A DNA stretch of 64,000 nucleotides from Dyella halodurans (GTDB taxonomy: Bacteria > Pseudomonadota > Gammaproteobacteria > Xanthomonadales > Rhodanobacteraceae): the NCBI RefSeq assembly GCF_026283925.1, contig NZ_JAPDPF010000004.1, positions 372,001 to 436,000 of the forward strand, read 5' to 3'. A program made the position numbers and the translations under genes. This document shows positions 49,617 through 58,519 of the stretch, one piece after another; within the stretch, counting starts at the first letter, position 1, and each line of letters begins with the position of its first letter. The notes under the pieces were generated by a model. It saw only the letters and a program-made list of their open reading frames with translations. It did not search any database and was not told the origin of the DNA.

Positions 49617-50795
49617 TCAAACCACCTCACCGGCGGCCTGCCCTGACGCCCAGGCCCACTGGAAGTTGTAGCCACCCAGCCAGCCCGTGACATCGACCAC
49701 TTCGCCGATAAAGAACAGGCCGGGTACGAGTTTCGACTGCATGGTCGATGAGGAAAGGCCATCGGTGTCGACGCCGCCCAGGGTGACCTCGGCCGTGCGA
49801 TAGCCTTCCGTGCCACTGGCCACCATGGGCCAGTCATGCAGCTGAGCGCCGATGTTCGCCAGCTCCGCCTCGCGGTACTGGCGCATCGGCCGACTCTCGA
49901 ACCACAGCTCGCACAGCCTCTGCGCCAGGCGCTTGGGCAGCACGTCCGCCAGTACGTTCTTCAACTCGGCGGCGGGGCGCGCGACACGCTGGGCCGACAG
50001 CCACGCTGCCGCTTCCTGGTCCGGCAGCAGATCGATACGCAGATCGTCGCCCGCATGCCAGTAGGACGAAATCTGCAGGATCGCCGGCCCGCTGATGCCG
50101 CGATGGGTGAACAGCATGCCAGCCCGAAACGAACGCTTGCCCACGCTTGCCTCCACCGCGGGCAAGGCCACGCCGGCCAGGTCCTGATAGTGCTCCTGAT
50201 GCTTGCCGCTCAGGGTCAGCGGGACCAGCCCCGCTCTGACCGGCAGCACGGCGTGCCCATGTTGTCGGGCGATGTCATAGCCAAGGCCGCTGGCGCCCAT
50301 GCTGGGAATCGACAGGCCACCGGAAGCGACGACCAGGGACTCGGCATGTACTTCTCCGCGCGCCGTGATCACGCTGAAGCCTTCCTGCGACCGCCGCACC
50401 CGCTCGACGCCGCAGCTCGTCTCGATACGCACGCCAGCTTGTTGGCACTCATCCAGCAACATGCGCACGATCTGCTTGGACGAGTCGTCGCAAAACAACT
50501 GCCCAAGCTCCTTTTCGTGATACGCAATCCGATGTTTCTCGACCAGCGCGATGAAGTCCGACGGCGTATAACGCGCCAGTGCCGACTTGGCGAAATGCGG
50601 ATTGGCCGAAAGGTAACTGGCCGGAGTGACGCCGAGATTCGTGAAGTTGCAGCGCCCGCCGCCGGACATCAGGATCTTCTTGCCGACCTTGTTCGCATGA
50701 TCCACCACCAGCACACGCCGGCCACGCTGGCCGGCCGCTATCGCGCACATCAGCCCGGCCGCACCGGCGCCAATGATCAGCACATCCACCTTCAC
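49617..50795 (-). CDS. HI0933/YhiN-type FAD-dependent oxidoreductase
   Basis: A flavoprotein of 392 residues. The dinucleotide motif is DVLIIGAGAAGLMCAIAAGQRGRRVLVVDH; GKKILMSGGGRCNFTN is the family signature; VVASGGLSIPSMGASGLGYDIA and GLFFIGEVVDVTGWLGGYNFQWAWASG near the C-terminus complete the FAD site. The biochemical role of this family is not established. I chose the GTG at 50795, giving the usual length; a TTG at 50819 with AGAGGA nearby is an alternative. It is divergent from yajQ. Confidence 0.9.
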   Translation of the reverse strand: MKVDVLIIGAGAAGLMCAIAAGQRGRRVLVVDHANKVGKKILMSGGGRCNFTNLGVTPASYLSANPHFAKSALARYTPSDFIALVEKHRIAYHEKELGQLFCDDSSKQIVRMLLDECQQAGVRIETSCGVERVRRSQEGFSVITARGEVHAESLVVASGGLSIPSMGASGLGYDIARQHGHAVLPVRAGLVPLTLSGKHQEHYQDLAGVALPAVEASVGKRSFRAGMLFTHRGISGPAILQISSYWHAGDDLRIDLLPDQEAAAWLSAQRVARPAAELKNVLADVLPKRLAQRLCELWFESRPMRQYREAELANIGAQLHDWPMVASGTEGYRTAEVTLGGVDTDGLSSSTMQSKLVPGLFFIGEVVDVTGWLGGYNFQWAWASGQAAGEVV

Positions 50796-50905
50796 GCACG
50801 CACCGCCGTCATCGCCCAATCCTCTTGCACAAGTCGTGCATTATCCGACAGCCGGCGCCACATGGCTTACACTGCGTGGTCTTCACCGTTCACCGAGCCG
50901 CCATC

Positions 50906-51388
50906 ATGCCTTCCTTTGACGTGATTTCCGAAGTCGACAAGCACGAGCTGACCAATGCCCTGGACCAGGCCAACCGCGAGCTGGCCAGCCGTTTCGATTT
51001 CAAGGGCACGGACGCCAAGTTCGTGCTGGACCAGTTCGTGATCACCCAGAGCGCCCCCAGCGAATTCCAGCTGGAGCAGATGCTGGACATCCTGCGTGGC
51101 CGACTGACCTCGCGAAAGATCGATATCCGCGCGCTCGACGTTGCCGACCCGGAAACCAACCTGGGTGGCGCCCGCCAGAAGATCACCGTCAAACAAGGCA
51201 TCGAACAGGCCGTGGCCAAGAAACTGGTGGCCACGCTGAAGGAAGCCAAGCTCAAGGTCGAAGCGCAGATCAACGGCGACAAGCTGCGCGTCACCGGCAA
51301 GAAGCGCGACGACCTGCAACTGGCCATGGCCGTGCTACGCAAGGCCGATGTCGAGCTGCCCTTGCAGTTCGACAATTTTCGCGACTGA
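50906..51388 (+). CDS. yajQ: YajQ family nucleotide-binding protein
   Basis: A 160-residue protein of two tandem ferredoxin-like domains. MPSFDVISEVDKHELTNALDQANRELASRFDFKGTDA and the end DDLQLAMAVLRKADVELPLQFDNFRD are diagnostic. In Xanthomonas campestris the homolog XC_3703 binds cyclic di-GMP and with a LysR-type regulator controls virulence genes; the same is possible here but no such regulator is adjacent. The ATG at 50906 gives the conserved start; 27 upstream codons are not conserved. Confidence 0.95.
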   Translation: MPSFDVISEVDKHELTNALDQANRELASRFDFKGTDAKFVLDQFVITQSAPSEFQLEQMLDILRGRLTSRKIDIRALDVADPETNLGGARQKITVKQGIEQAVAKKLVATLKEAKLKVEAQINGDKLRVTGKKRDDLQLAMAVLRKADVELPLQFDNFRD

Positions 51389-51433
51389 GTGCTGCAGATG
51401 ATTCGCCCCGGCCCAGCCGGGGCGAAAGACGGC

Positions 51434-52132
51434 CTAGGCCGCCAGGCCGGCCGCGATATTCACGCTGATGGCGATGATGAAGACATTAAAGAAGAAGGCC
51501 ATCACGCTGTGCAGCAGGGCCACGCGCCGCAGATAGCGACTGGTGATCTGCACGTCGGACACCTGGAACGTCATCCCGATCACGATGGCGAAATAAGCGA
51601 AATCCCAATAGTCCGGCTGCTGCGTGCCAGGGAATTCCAGCCCTTCGTGCTTCTTGCCATAGTCACCGTAGTAGCCATGGGCGTAGTGCATGGCGAACAT
51701 CGAATTCATGAACAGCCACGACAGCACGATGCTGGCTGCGGCGATCAGCAAGGCCTCGGCGCCACCGCTTTTGGCCGCATGCAGCTCGGTGGTCAACGCC
51801 AATGCCACGATGCCGGTGAGTGCCAGGCCACCCCACAGCACGCCCCAGCGCCCCGCATCCTGCGCCTTTGCCTGATGCCGCATCTGATCGATCGTCGCGC
51901 ACTGGTTGAACAGCATGGCAAGCGCGATCAAATACACCAGCGCCCCTACATCGAAGCCCAGTAGCAGCGCGGTGAAGGGCCGCAAATGAAAGGCCTGCCA
52001 CAGCGCCAGTCCGACGGCGAGGAAGATGACCCCGGCCATGGCCAGCCGTGGACGCATCCGCAGCTTGCTCAGGGGTCGCCAATCGCGACCCGCGACTTCA
52101 TTCGCCTTGTGCTTGTCGATCGGTGCGTTCAT
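51434..52132 (-). CDS. DUF1345 membrane protein
   Basis: A 232-residue integral membrane protein of DUF1345 with about five to six helices ([94 protein letters not shown]). The motif [16 protein letters not shown] and [21 protein letters not shown] are the family's conserved segments. Function is not known. The ATG at 52132 opens the conserved frame. It is convergent with yajQ. Confidence 0.88.
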   Translation of the reverse strand: MNAPIDKHKANEVAGRDWRPLSKLRMRPRLAMAGVIFLAVGLALWQAFHLRPFTALLLGFDVGALVYLIALAMLFNQCATIDQMRHQAKAQDAGRWGVLWGGLALTGIVALALTTELHAAKSGGAEALLIAAASIVLSWLFMNSMFAMHYAHGYYGDYGKKHEGLEFPGTQQPDYWDFAYFAIVIGMTFQVSDVQITSRYLRRVALLHSVMAFFFNVFIIAISVNIAAGLAA

Positions 52133-52305
52133 GCACCAGCCCCTGCGGCGGTCGAACGGCTCTTCACCAAGACAGTCCCTCCTTGACCCGATTTTCGGGC
52201 ATGGCACATCTTAATTCCGTTTTCGATGCGCTGCCGCGGCAGCAGGCTCCCGCGGAGCTGCTTGCCAGCCGGGTTCAGGAGGCGGGGATGGGCCGACCGC
52301 GTACT

Positions 52306-52581
52306 TCAGACATGAAGATCCGCGTACTCCGGGTGGCGCGTCATCCAGATTTCCGAATAGGAGCAGGCCGGATCGACCTTCCAGTGCTCTGCGCGCGCCT
52401 TGTCCAACGCGGTGCGCACGAGATTCGAAGCAATACCGCGACCACCCACCGCCGACGGCACGATGGTGTGGGTTATCGTCATGACGCCGTCCAGGAGCGT
52501 GTAGTCGAGCACGCAGGGAATGCCGTCGACCTTGACTTCAAAACGGTGCTCTCTCTGGTTGTGATTGATCTCGGCGAACAT
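52306..52581 (-). CDS. Small GNAT-like N-acetyltransferase (YjdJ type)
   Basis: A 91-residue protein of the short GNAT/NATD1 family. RFEVKVDGIPCVLDYTLLDGVMTITHTIVPSAVGGRGIASNLVRTALDKARAEHWKVDPACSY covers the acetyl-CoA site, with GGRGIASNL as the pyrophosphate-binding loop. Family members are single-domain acetyltransferases of unknown substrate. It stands alone between the DUF1345 and OsmC genes. Confidence 0.9.
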   Translation of the reverse strand: MFAEINHNQREHRFEVKVDGIPCVLDYTLLDGVMTITHTIVPSAVGGRGIASNLVRTALDKARAEHWKVDPACSYSEIWMTRHPEYADLHV

Positions 52582-52739
52582 GGAACGCTTCCGTAGGCAG
52601 ATGGAACGATGGCGCGCAAGATTAAAACATCGATCGGCGAATCCGGCGTGAAGGCATCGACATCCGGCTTTCGCGTTTCATGCATGACGAATTCGGCAAA
52701 CTTCCGCCGACATCTGCGCCCCACGTCGAGGAAATCATC

Positions 52740-53165
52740 ATGAAAAAAAGCGCTTCCGCCTCCTGGTCGGGCGGCCTGAAGGATGGCAAAGGCACCGTGT
52801 CGACGGATACGGGCGTACTGCGCGATGCGCCTTACGGCTTTCGTTCGCGCTTCGAAGACGGCCCTGGTACCAACCCCGAAGAATTGCTCGGCGCCGCCCA
52901 TGCAGGTTGCTACACCATGGCGCTCGCCGCGGGCCTCGAGCAGGCGGGCTTTGCAGCGACGCGCATCGACACCAAGGCGGTGGTGACGCTGGACAAGGAG
53001 GGCGATGGATTTGCCATCACCACCGTCGACCTGACGAATCGTACCAAGGCACCCGGCATCGACGCCGCCACGTTCGACAAGATCGCCAAGGCCACCAAGG
53101 AAGCGTGCCCCGTGTCCAAGGTTTTGAAGGCAAAGATCACGCTCGACGCGCAGCTGGAAAACTAG
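52740..53165 (+). CDS. osmC: OsmC family peroxiredoxin
   Basis: Reduces organic hydroperoxides by two conserved cysteines: Cys57 (GAAHAGCYTMALAAGLEQAG) and Cys123 (KEACPVSKVLKA). The 141-residue protein starts MKKSASASWSGGLKDGKG and matches OsmC proper (osmotically inducible) and not Ohr. GAGGAA lies before the ATG at 52740. It is next to the secreted dioxygenase gene on the same strand but with a 115-base gap. Confidence 0.93.
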   Translation: MKKSASASWSGGLKDGKGTVSTDTGVLRDAPYGFRSRFEDGPGTNPEELLGAAHAGCYTMALAAGLEQAGFAATRIDTKAVVTLDKEGDGFAITTVDLTNRTKAPGIDAATFDKIAKATKEACPVSKVLKAKITLDAQLEN

Positions 53166-53280
53166 CGAAGCCCCAGGCGGCTGGGATGCGCATCGCCTTG
53201 TCATCCCAGCCACCTTGTACCGCGTTGTCTGGAGCGGCCATGTGCCCTGCATGGCCTGCATTCCACGAGAGCGCTTTCCG

Positions 53281-54123
53281 ATGACCGTCCTGAATCGACG
53301 TCGTTTCGTGCAATTCTGCCTCGGCGGCTTCGCCGTGCTGCCCTGGTCGCGCATGGTGCGCGCGCTGCCCGACGGCCGCCCGGCCTGCCGGCTGAGCGCG
53401 GAGCAGACGGAAGGACCCTACTACCTCGATCGGGCGCTGTTGCGGCAAGACATCACCGAAGGCAGACCCGGCCTGCCGCTGACGCTGCGCCTGGAGATCG
53501 TCGATAGCCGCACCTGTCGTCCGCTCAGTGGCACGGCGCTGGAGGTGTGGCATTGCGATGCACAGGGCGCGTATTCGGGGTTCACCGATCAGGGCGGACC
53601 GGGAGGCCCTGGCATGGGGCCACCGCCTGGGGCGCCGCCGTCAGGGCGCCCGCCAGGCCCGCCACCCGGCGCCAGCGGCGACATGAGGATGGGCGCTCGT
53701 CCGCCGAAAAGCGCGGCGACTGACGAACTCACTTTCCTTCGCGGCATCCAAGTGGCCGATGCACGCGGCGCGGTGACGTTTCACACGATTTTCCCCGGCT
53801 ACTACATGGGACGCTGCAACCACATCCACCTGAAACTGCATGTTGGCGGGCAATGGACGGACGGGCATTACCGCGGCGGCCACGTGGTGCACACCGGCCA
53901 ATTGTTCTTCGAAGAACAAGCCAGCATCGCCGCCATGGAAAACGCGCCCTATCAGCGACACGGCATCACCCGAACCACGCTGCAGGAAGACAACGTCTAC
54001 CTCACCCAGCATGGCGAACAGTCGATCGCCACCTTGACGCCCGCCGATGCCGGTGAAGCGCAGGTTGCCCGGCTGACGCTCACTATCGATCCGGCAAATA
54101 CATCGCGCGAAGGCTGGGGCTGA
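53281..54123 (+). CDS. Exported intradiol ring-cleavage dioxygenase
   Basis: A 280-residue protein of the intradiol dioxygenase family with a twin-arginine-like leader (NRRRFVQFCLGGF). EQTEGPYYLDRALLRQDITEGRPGLPLTLRLEIVD and ALEVWHCDAQGAYSGF are the beta-sandwich core; the metal ligands lie in YSGF (first Tyr) and FPGYYMGRCNHIHLKL (second Tyr and two His). Between them, residues about 104-140 form a Pro/Gly-rich insertion (repeats of GPGG, PPGAPP). Family members cut catechol-type rings, and secreted members often act on lignin- or humic-derived compounds; the substrate here is not known. Confidence 0.85.
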   Translation: MTVLNRRRFVQFCLGGFAVLPWSRMVRALPDGRPACRLSAEQTEGPYYLDRALLRQDITEGRPGLPLTLRLEIVDSRTCRPLSGTALEVWHCDAQGAYSGFTDQGGPGGPGMGPPPGAPPSGRPPGPPPGASGDMRMGARPPKSAATDELTFLRGIQVADARGAVTFHTIFPGYYMGRCNHIHLKLHVGGQWTDGHYRGGHVVHTGQLFFEEQASIAAMENAPYQRHGITRTTLQEDNVYLTQHGEQSIATLTPADAGEAQVARLTLTIDPANTSREGWG

Positions 54124-54131
54124 GCGTTTGC

Positions 54132-55217
54132 TCAGGCAAGTCCCGCCGCCTTCCGCGGCGCGACCGCGGCACGGCGTGCACGCACCCCCTCCGCCAACCG
54201 CGCAAGCACGCTGCGCGAGGTGTCCCAGTCGATGCAGCCATCGGTGATGCTCTGCCCATAGCGCAGCGGCTGGCCGGGCAGCAGATCCTGGCGGCCGCCG
54301 ACCAGGTGGCTCTCGACCATCACACCGACGATGCGCTGCTCGCCTTGCGCAAGCTGGTCCGCGATATCGGCCACCACCGCGGGCTGGTTTTCCGGCCGCT
54401 TGGCGCTGTTGGCGTGACTGGCATCAATCATCACCCGTGCGTCCAGCCCCGCGCGCGCCATCGCCGCGCACGCCGCATCGACATGGGCGGCGTCGTAGTT
54501 CGGCGAGCTGCCGCCGCGCAAGATGACATGGCAATCCTCGTTGCCCGCGGTGGCGGCAATCGCCGTCTGGCCGTCCTTGGTGACCGCCATGAAATGATGC
54601 GGCTGCGAGGCCGCCTGTACCGCATCGACGGCGATCTTCACATTGCCATCGGTGCCGTTCTTGAAGCCCACCGGGCAGGACAGCCCCGAGGCCAGCTCAC
54701 GGTGCACCTGGCTTTCGGTCGTGCGCGCGCCAATCGCGCCCCAGGCCACCAGGTCGGCGATGTATTGGGGCGTGATCATGTCCAGGAACTCGCAACCGGC
54801 CGGCACGCCAAGTTCGTTGATGTCGCGCAAGAGGCCACGCGCCAGTCGCAGGCCCTTGTCGATGCGGAAGCTGCCATCCAGGTCCGGATCATTGATCAGT
54901 CCTTTCCAGCCCACCGTGGTGCGCGGCTTCTCGAAGTACACGCGCATCACGATTTCCAGTTCGCCGGCATGGCGCGCCCGCTCGGTTGCAAGGCGCCGTG
55001 CATAGTCGATGGCAGCGGTGGTGTCGTGGATCGAGCATGGGCCGATCACCACGGCGAGGCGGTCGTCGTCGCCGGCCAGGATGCGATGCAGCGACTGGCG
55101 GCAGGCAGCGACGGTGCTGGCGGCGCGAGCCGTCAGTGGGCAATCGCGCATGAGCTCAGCCGGCGTGCTGAGCGTGGTGAGGGCGCGGATGCGCAAATCG
55201 TCGGTGGGCTGGTTCAC
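54132..55217 (-). CDS. aroG: 3-deoxy-7-phosphoheptulonate synthase, class I
   Basis: DAHP synthase condenses phosphoenolpyruvate and erythrose-4-phosphate, the entry to the shikimate pathway. The 361-residue protein is the AroFGH type: VVIGPCSIHDTTAAIDYARRL, IVMRVYFEKPRTTVGWKGLINDP, TESQVHRELASGLSCPVGFKNGTDG, ILRGGSSPNYDAAHV, IDASHANSAKRPENQ and VGVMVESHLVGGRQDL carry the PEP, metal and E4P sites. The GTG at 55217 has AGGAG six bases upstream and no ATG fits. It is preceded by a leader-peptide attenuator, so expression probably follows aromatic aminoacyl-tRNA supply. Confidence 0.95.
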   Translation of the reverse strand: MNQPTDDLRIRALTTLSTPAELMRDCPLTARAASTVAACRQSLHRILAGDDDRLAVVIGPCSIHDTTAAIDYARRLATERARHAGELEIVMRVYFEKPRTTVGWKGLINDPDLDGSFRIDKGLRLARGLLRDINELGVPAGCEFLDMITPQYIADLVAWGAIGARTTESQVHRELASGLSCPVGFKNGTDGNVKIAVDAVQAASQPHHFMAVTKDGQTAIAATAGNEDCHVILRGGSSPNYDAAHVDAACAAMARAGLDARVMIDASHANSAKRPENQPAVVADIADQLAQGEQRIVGVMVESHLVGGRQDLLPGQPLRYGQSITDGCIDWDTSRSVLARLAEGVRARRAAVAPRKAAGLA

Positions 55218-55248
55218 GGTGTTCTCCTGGAGGATCCCACTCGCGGCC

Positions 55249-55279
55249 AAAAAAAAGCCGCCAGTAGTGGGCTGGCGGC
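55249..55279 (-). terminator. Attenuator terminator before aroG
   Basis: On the minus strand GCCGCCAG/CTGGCGGC is a perfect 8 bp stem with a seven-base loop, followed by eight T (55256-55249) and 31 bases later the aroG GTG. Its 5' arm CCGCCAGC (55278-55271) is also perfectly complementary to GCTGGCGG in the leader (55334-55327). Confidence 0.9.
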
Positions 55280-55303
55280 ATGTTCGGGAATGGTGTCTTG
55301 TCG

Positions 55304-55387
55304 TTACGACAGTCGCGCCCAACCCTCCGCCAGCGGCATCGGATAGCCGTGATACCAAAAATACTGGTGGGCGGAGGTGGTCGTCAT
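55304..55387 (-). CDS. aroG leader peptide (27 residues)
   Basis: A 27-codon frame, MTTTSAHQYFWYHGYPMPLA then EGWARLS, ending 25 bases before the terminator hairpin. Seven of 27 residues are aromatic, with Tyr9-Phe10-Trp11-Tyr12 in a row and Tyr15, which fits a leader that senses charging of aromatic tRNAs. The segment that can form the antiterminator starts six codons after Tyr12. No ribosome-binding site precedes the ATG; the predicted transcript starts one or two bases before it, so translation may be leaderless. The arrangement follows the trp/phe attenuation logic. Confidence 0.8.
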   Translation of the reverse strand: MTTTSAHQYFWYHGYPMPLAEGWARLS

Positions 55388-55388
55388 G

Positions 55389-55424
55389 GCCGATAGAGAT
55401 AACACAGCGATTTCTCGTGTGCAA
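55389..55424 (-). promoter_or_regulatory. Putative promoter of the aroG leader
   Basis: Minus strand TTGCAC (55424-55419), a 17-base spacer and TATCTC (55401-55396). Transcription would start at about 55389, at the leader-peptide ATG. Confidence 0.6.
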
Positions 55425-55476
55425 AAGATGCATTTGTAACTACGCGCTAGATTTGAACCATGGCTAGACTTCTCCC

Positions 55477-56400
55477 ATGCCCTCACCATGGACCTTGCTG
55501 GCCCTGCCTGCCCGAGAACCGATCCGCCGCTGGGTGCTGAGCGCCTTTCCGCGCGGCGGCGGCGGGCACGTCGATTACGATCATCCGCAAGGTGACTCAG
55601 GCCTGTTCGGCCCGGACAGCGCCACCTGGCGCGTCCATGCGGATTTCCCGGGCATGCTTGCGGGTGGCCTCGCTGCGCTGATGTTGCAGACCCTGCACCC
55701 CCTGGCTTTGGCCGGCGTCTGGGACCACTCGAACTTCCGCGACGACCTGATCGGGCGCCTGCGTCGTACCACGTCCTTCGTCAGCGGCACCACCTATGCG
55801 CCTGGCGATCAGGCGGCCGTCCTGATCGAGCGCGTGAAAACCATTCACGCACAGGTGCGGGGCATCGCGGAGGATGGACGTCCATACTCCGCCGATGACC
55901 CTCACCTGCTGACCTGGGTACACGTGACCGAGGCCTACAGCTTCCTGCAAGGCTACCGGCGATACAGCCACATCAGCTTGCCGGCCGGTGGCGCTGATCG
56001 CTACTACGACGAGGTGCGACGGATCGCCGAAGCGCTGGGTGCGCGTGACGTGCCGGCGTCGGAGGCGCAGGTCAACCACTACTTCAGGCAGGTTCGGCCC
56101 GAACTGCATTTCAGCGGGCGCTCGCGCGAAGTACTGGACGTATTGTCGCGCGTGCGCTTGCCGGTGCCGATCGCCGGCCTGTCGCGTGATGTGTTCCTGC
56201 AGGCGGCGGCGGCCTTGCTGCCGTCGTGGGCGGAGACCCTGCTGCAGCGCTCGCCCTTGCAGCGCGCACAGGCGCGGCTCGCGGCCCGCGCGCTATGGTC
56301 GATGTCGCCCATCTTCCGTGCGGCCCTGCACGATGGCATTGCCAGCCGTGCCTGCGCGCGCGTTGGCGTCCCTGCCGAGGCGCTGCAACGCTGGGACTAG
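55477..56400 (+). CDS. MpaB/latex-clearing-type oxygenase (DUF2236)
   Basis: A 307-residue DUF2236 protein. DSATWRVHADFPGMLAGGLAALMLQTLHPLALAGVWDHSNFRDDLIGRLRRTTSFVSGTTY is the family's conserved core, with HP and HSNF supplying candidate haem ligands; DPHLLTWVHVTEAYSFLQGYRRYS adds further conserved histidine and Tyr. The family includes rubber oxygenase Lcp (haem b) and fungal MpaB. Its reaction in Xanthomonadales is not established. It is divergent from the aroG leader with 89 bases between. Confidence 0.85.
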   Translation: MPSPWTLLALPAREPIRRWVLSAFPRGGGGHVDYDHPQGDSGLFGPDSATWRVHADFPGMLAGGLAALMLQTLHPLALAGVWDHSNFRDDLIGRLRRTTSFVSGTTYAPGDQAAVLIERVKTIHAQVRGIAEDGRPYSADDPHLLTWVHVTEAYSFLQGYRRYSHISLPAGGADRYYDEVRRIAEALGARDVPASEAQVNHYFRQVRPELHFSGRSREVLDVLSRVRLPVPIAGLSRDVFLQAAAALLPSWAETLLQRSPLQRAQARLAARALWSMSPIFRAALHDGIASRACARVGVPAEALQRWD

Positions 56401-56525
56401 GGCCAGCACCGGCGCCGCGCGCGATTGACAGGCTGCGCCGATCGGCTAACGTCGCCCGGATCGGAACGCCAGGGGGCACGAGAGCTCCCGGCGCAGGCCA
56501 CGCAAAGGCATCAGGAAGGCTCTCA

Positions 56526-58397
56526 TTGGCGACGCTCATTCCAACCCGCAACAGCTGTCTGCCGCAGATGACCAGCGGCGAGAAACGTCTTTCGGAGCGG
56601 TTGGAGCAAAAGCTCGAGGACGATTACCTGCTCTGGTATGACGTCTCCGTCGGCCCCCGGCAGCGGCGCCCGGACTTCATCGTGTTCCATCCGCGTCGCG
56701 GCCTGCTCGTGCTGGAGGTGAAGGACTGGAAGCCGGGCACGATCCAGCAGGCCGACCGCACGCAGTTCACCCTGCTGACCGGCAATAGCAGCGTAAAGGA
56801 ACACAATCCGCTGATGCAGGCGCGTGACTACGCCAGCGAGATTTACAAGGTGCTGCAGCGGGATCCCGCGCTACGCCACCCGCCAGGCCACACCTATGAA
56901 GGCAAGCTGCTGATGCCCTGGGGCTACGGCGTGGTGCTGGCCAATATCAGCCGCAAGCAATTCGACGCTGGCCAGCTGGAGACGGTGATTCCCGCACACC
57001 TGGTGATCTGCCAGGACGAGATGTACGAGTCGGTGGAGCCCGAGGCATTCCAGGAACGGCTGTGGGCGATGTTCCCGCAGATCTTCCCCACGGCCTTGAC
57101 CTTGCCGCAGATCGACCGCGTGCGCTGGCACCTGTTCCCGGACATTCGCGTCGAGCTTGGCGAGGGCCAGTTCGGCCTGTTCGCCCATGCTGACCGCAGC
57201 AGTGCGCAGGCGCTGGAGATCCCCGACCTGGTCAAGGTGATGGATGCGCAGCAGGAACTGCTGGCGCGCTCGCTTGGCGACGAGCACCGCATCATTCACG
57301 GCGTGGCCGGTTCGGGCAAGACCATGATCCTCGGCTTTCGCGCGATGCAGCTGGCGCGCGCGCTGTCCAAGCCGATCCTGGTGCTTTGCTACAACAAGAC
57401 CCTGGCCGCACGGCTGGACCAGCTGATGGGCGAGCGCGGCCTCAGTGACAAGGTGCAGGTCTACAACTTCCACAAGTGGTGCCGCAGCATGCTCACCGCC
57501 TATCACGTGCCGCTGCCTGCGGACGGGCCGCACTACGCCGAGCAACTACCGCCGGCGGTGATTGCCGGTGTCGACGGCGGACAGATTCCGCGTTTCCAGT
57601 ATGGCGCCGTATTGATCGACGAAGGCCACGACTTCGAGCCGGACTGGTACAAGCTGATCGTGCAGATGATCGACCCCCACACCAATTCCCTGCTGGTGCT
57701 GTACGACGATGCGCAGAACATCTACGGCCAGGCCAACCGCAAGAAGCTCAGCTGGAAGAGCCTGGGCGTACAGGCGCAAGGGCGCACCACCATCCTCAAG
57801 CTCAACTATCGCAACACGCTGGAGATCCTTTCGGTGGCGCGCGGCTTCGCCAACGAGCTGTTGCTGGCGCGCGCCGACGAGGACGACGGGGTACCGTTGA
57901 TCGCCCCCGAAAGCGCGGGACGCCGCGGCGCCCTGCCGGAGCTGATCCGTGTGGAGCGCATGGAAGACCAGTTGCCGGCGATCATCCAGCGCCTGCGTGA
58001 CGAGCACGCAGGCGGGCGCCGCCTGTCCGACATGGCCGTGATCTTCCGCAACGGCTGGGAGGGCGAGAAGCTGCACGAGGCCTTGCAGCGTGCACAGATA
58101 CCCAGCCGCCTCGCTGAGGGCAACGGCAAGAGTTCGCTGTTCGTGGTCGACGACACGGTGAAGCTGGTGACGATGCACTCCAGCAAAGGACTGGAGTTTC
58201 CCCTGGTGATCATCCCCGGGCTGGGTTCGCTGCCGAAACCCGGCAAGGACGAAGTCGACGAGGCACGCCTGCTCTACGTCGCCATGACGCGCGCAACGGA
58301 GCGGCTGGTGCTGATCCACCATGAAGATTCCATCTTCAGCCAGCGCATCCGGCATTCCATCAATGAAGTGCAGGGACAGTTGGTCGAGATGGCGTGA
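56526..58397 (+). CDS. NERD-domain UvrD-like helicase
   Basis: A 623-residue protein fusing an N-terminal NERD nuclease-related domain (residues about 10-130; YDVSVGPRQRRPDFIVFHPRRGLLVLEVKDW, with the PDF and ExK residues of a PD-(D/E)XK-like site) to a superfamily 1 helicase. Walker A is GVAGSGKT at about 259-266, Walker B LIDEGHDFEPDW, motif III-IV LLVLYDDAQNIY and LKLNYRNT, motif V-VI VTMHSSKGLEFPLVIIPG and EARLLYVAMTRATERLVL. The TTG at 56526 has AGGAAGG six bases upstream and gives the conserved N-terminus ATLIPTRNSCLP. It stands alone. NERD-helicases are widespread but their role is not known. Confidence 0.87.
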   Translation: MATLIPTRNSCLPQMTSGEKRLSERLEQKLEDDYLLWYDVSVGPRQRRPDFIVFHPRRGLLVLEVKDWKPGTIQQADRTQFTLLTGNSSVKEHNPLMQARDYASEIYKVLQRDPALRHPPGHTYEGKLLMPWGYGVVLANISRKQFDAGQLETVIPAHLVICQDEMYESVEPEAFQERLWAMFPQIFPTALTLPQIDRVRWHLFPDIRVELGEGQFGLFAHADRSSAQALEIPDLVKVMDAQQELLARSLGDEHRIIHGVAGSGKTMILGFRAMQLARALSKPILVLCYNKTLAARLDQLMGERGLSDKVQVYNFHKWCRSMLTAYHVPLPADGPHYAEQLPPAVIAGVDGGQIPRFQYGAVLIDEGHDFEPDWYKLIVQMIDPHTNSLLVLYDDAQNIYGQANRKKLSWKSLGVQAQGRTTILKLNYRNTLEILSVARGFANELLLARADEDDGVPLIAPESAGRRGALPELIRVERMEDQLPAIIQRLRDEHAGGRRLSDMAVIFRNGWEGEKLHEALQRAQIPSRLAEGNGKSSLFVVDDTVKLVTMHSSKGLEFPLVIIPGLGSLPKPGKDEVDEARLLYVAMTRATERLVLIHHEDSIFSQRIRHSINEVQGQLVEMA

Positions 58398-58519
58398 AAG
58401 GCAGCGCAAGACGAGTGCTGAACAGCTAGCTAATCGCGCGCGGCAAACGCGGCATTTGCATTGACGTCGACTAAGCCGGCGGCGCAGTCTCCTGGTTGCG
58501 TCTACCCGGAGATGCATCG

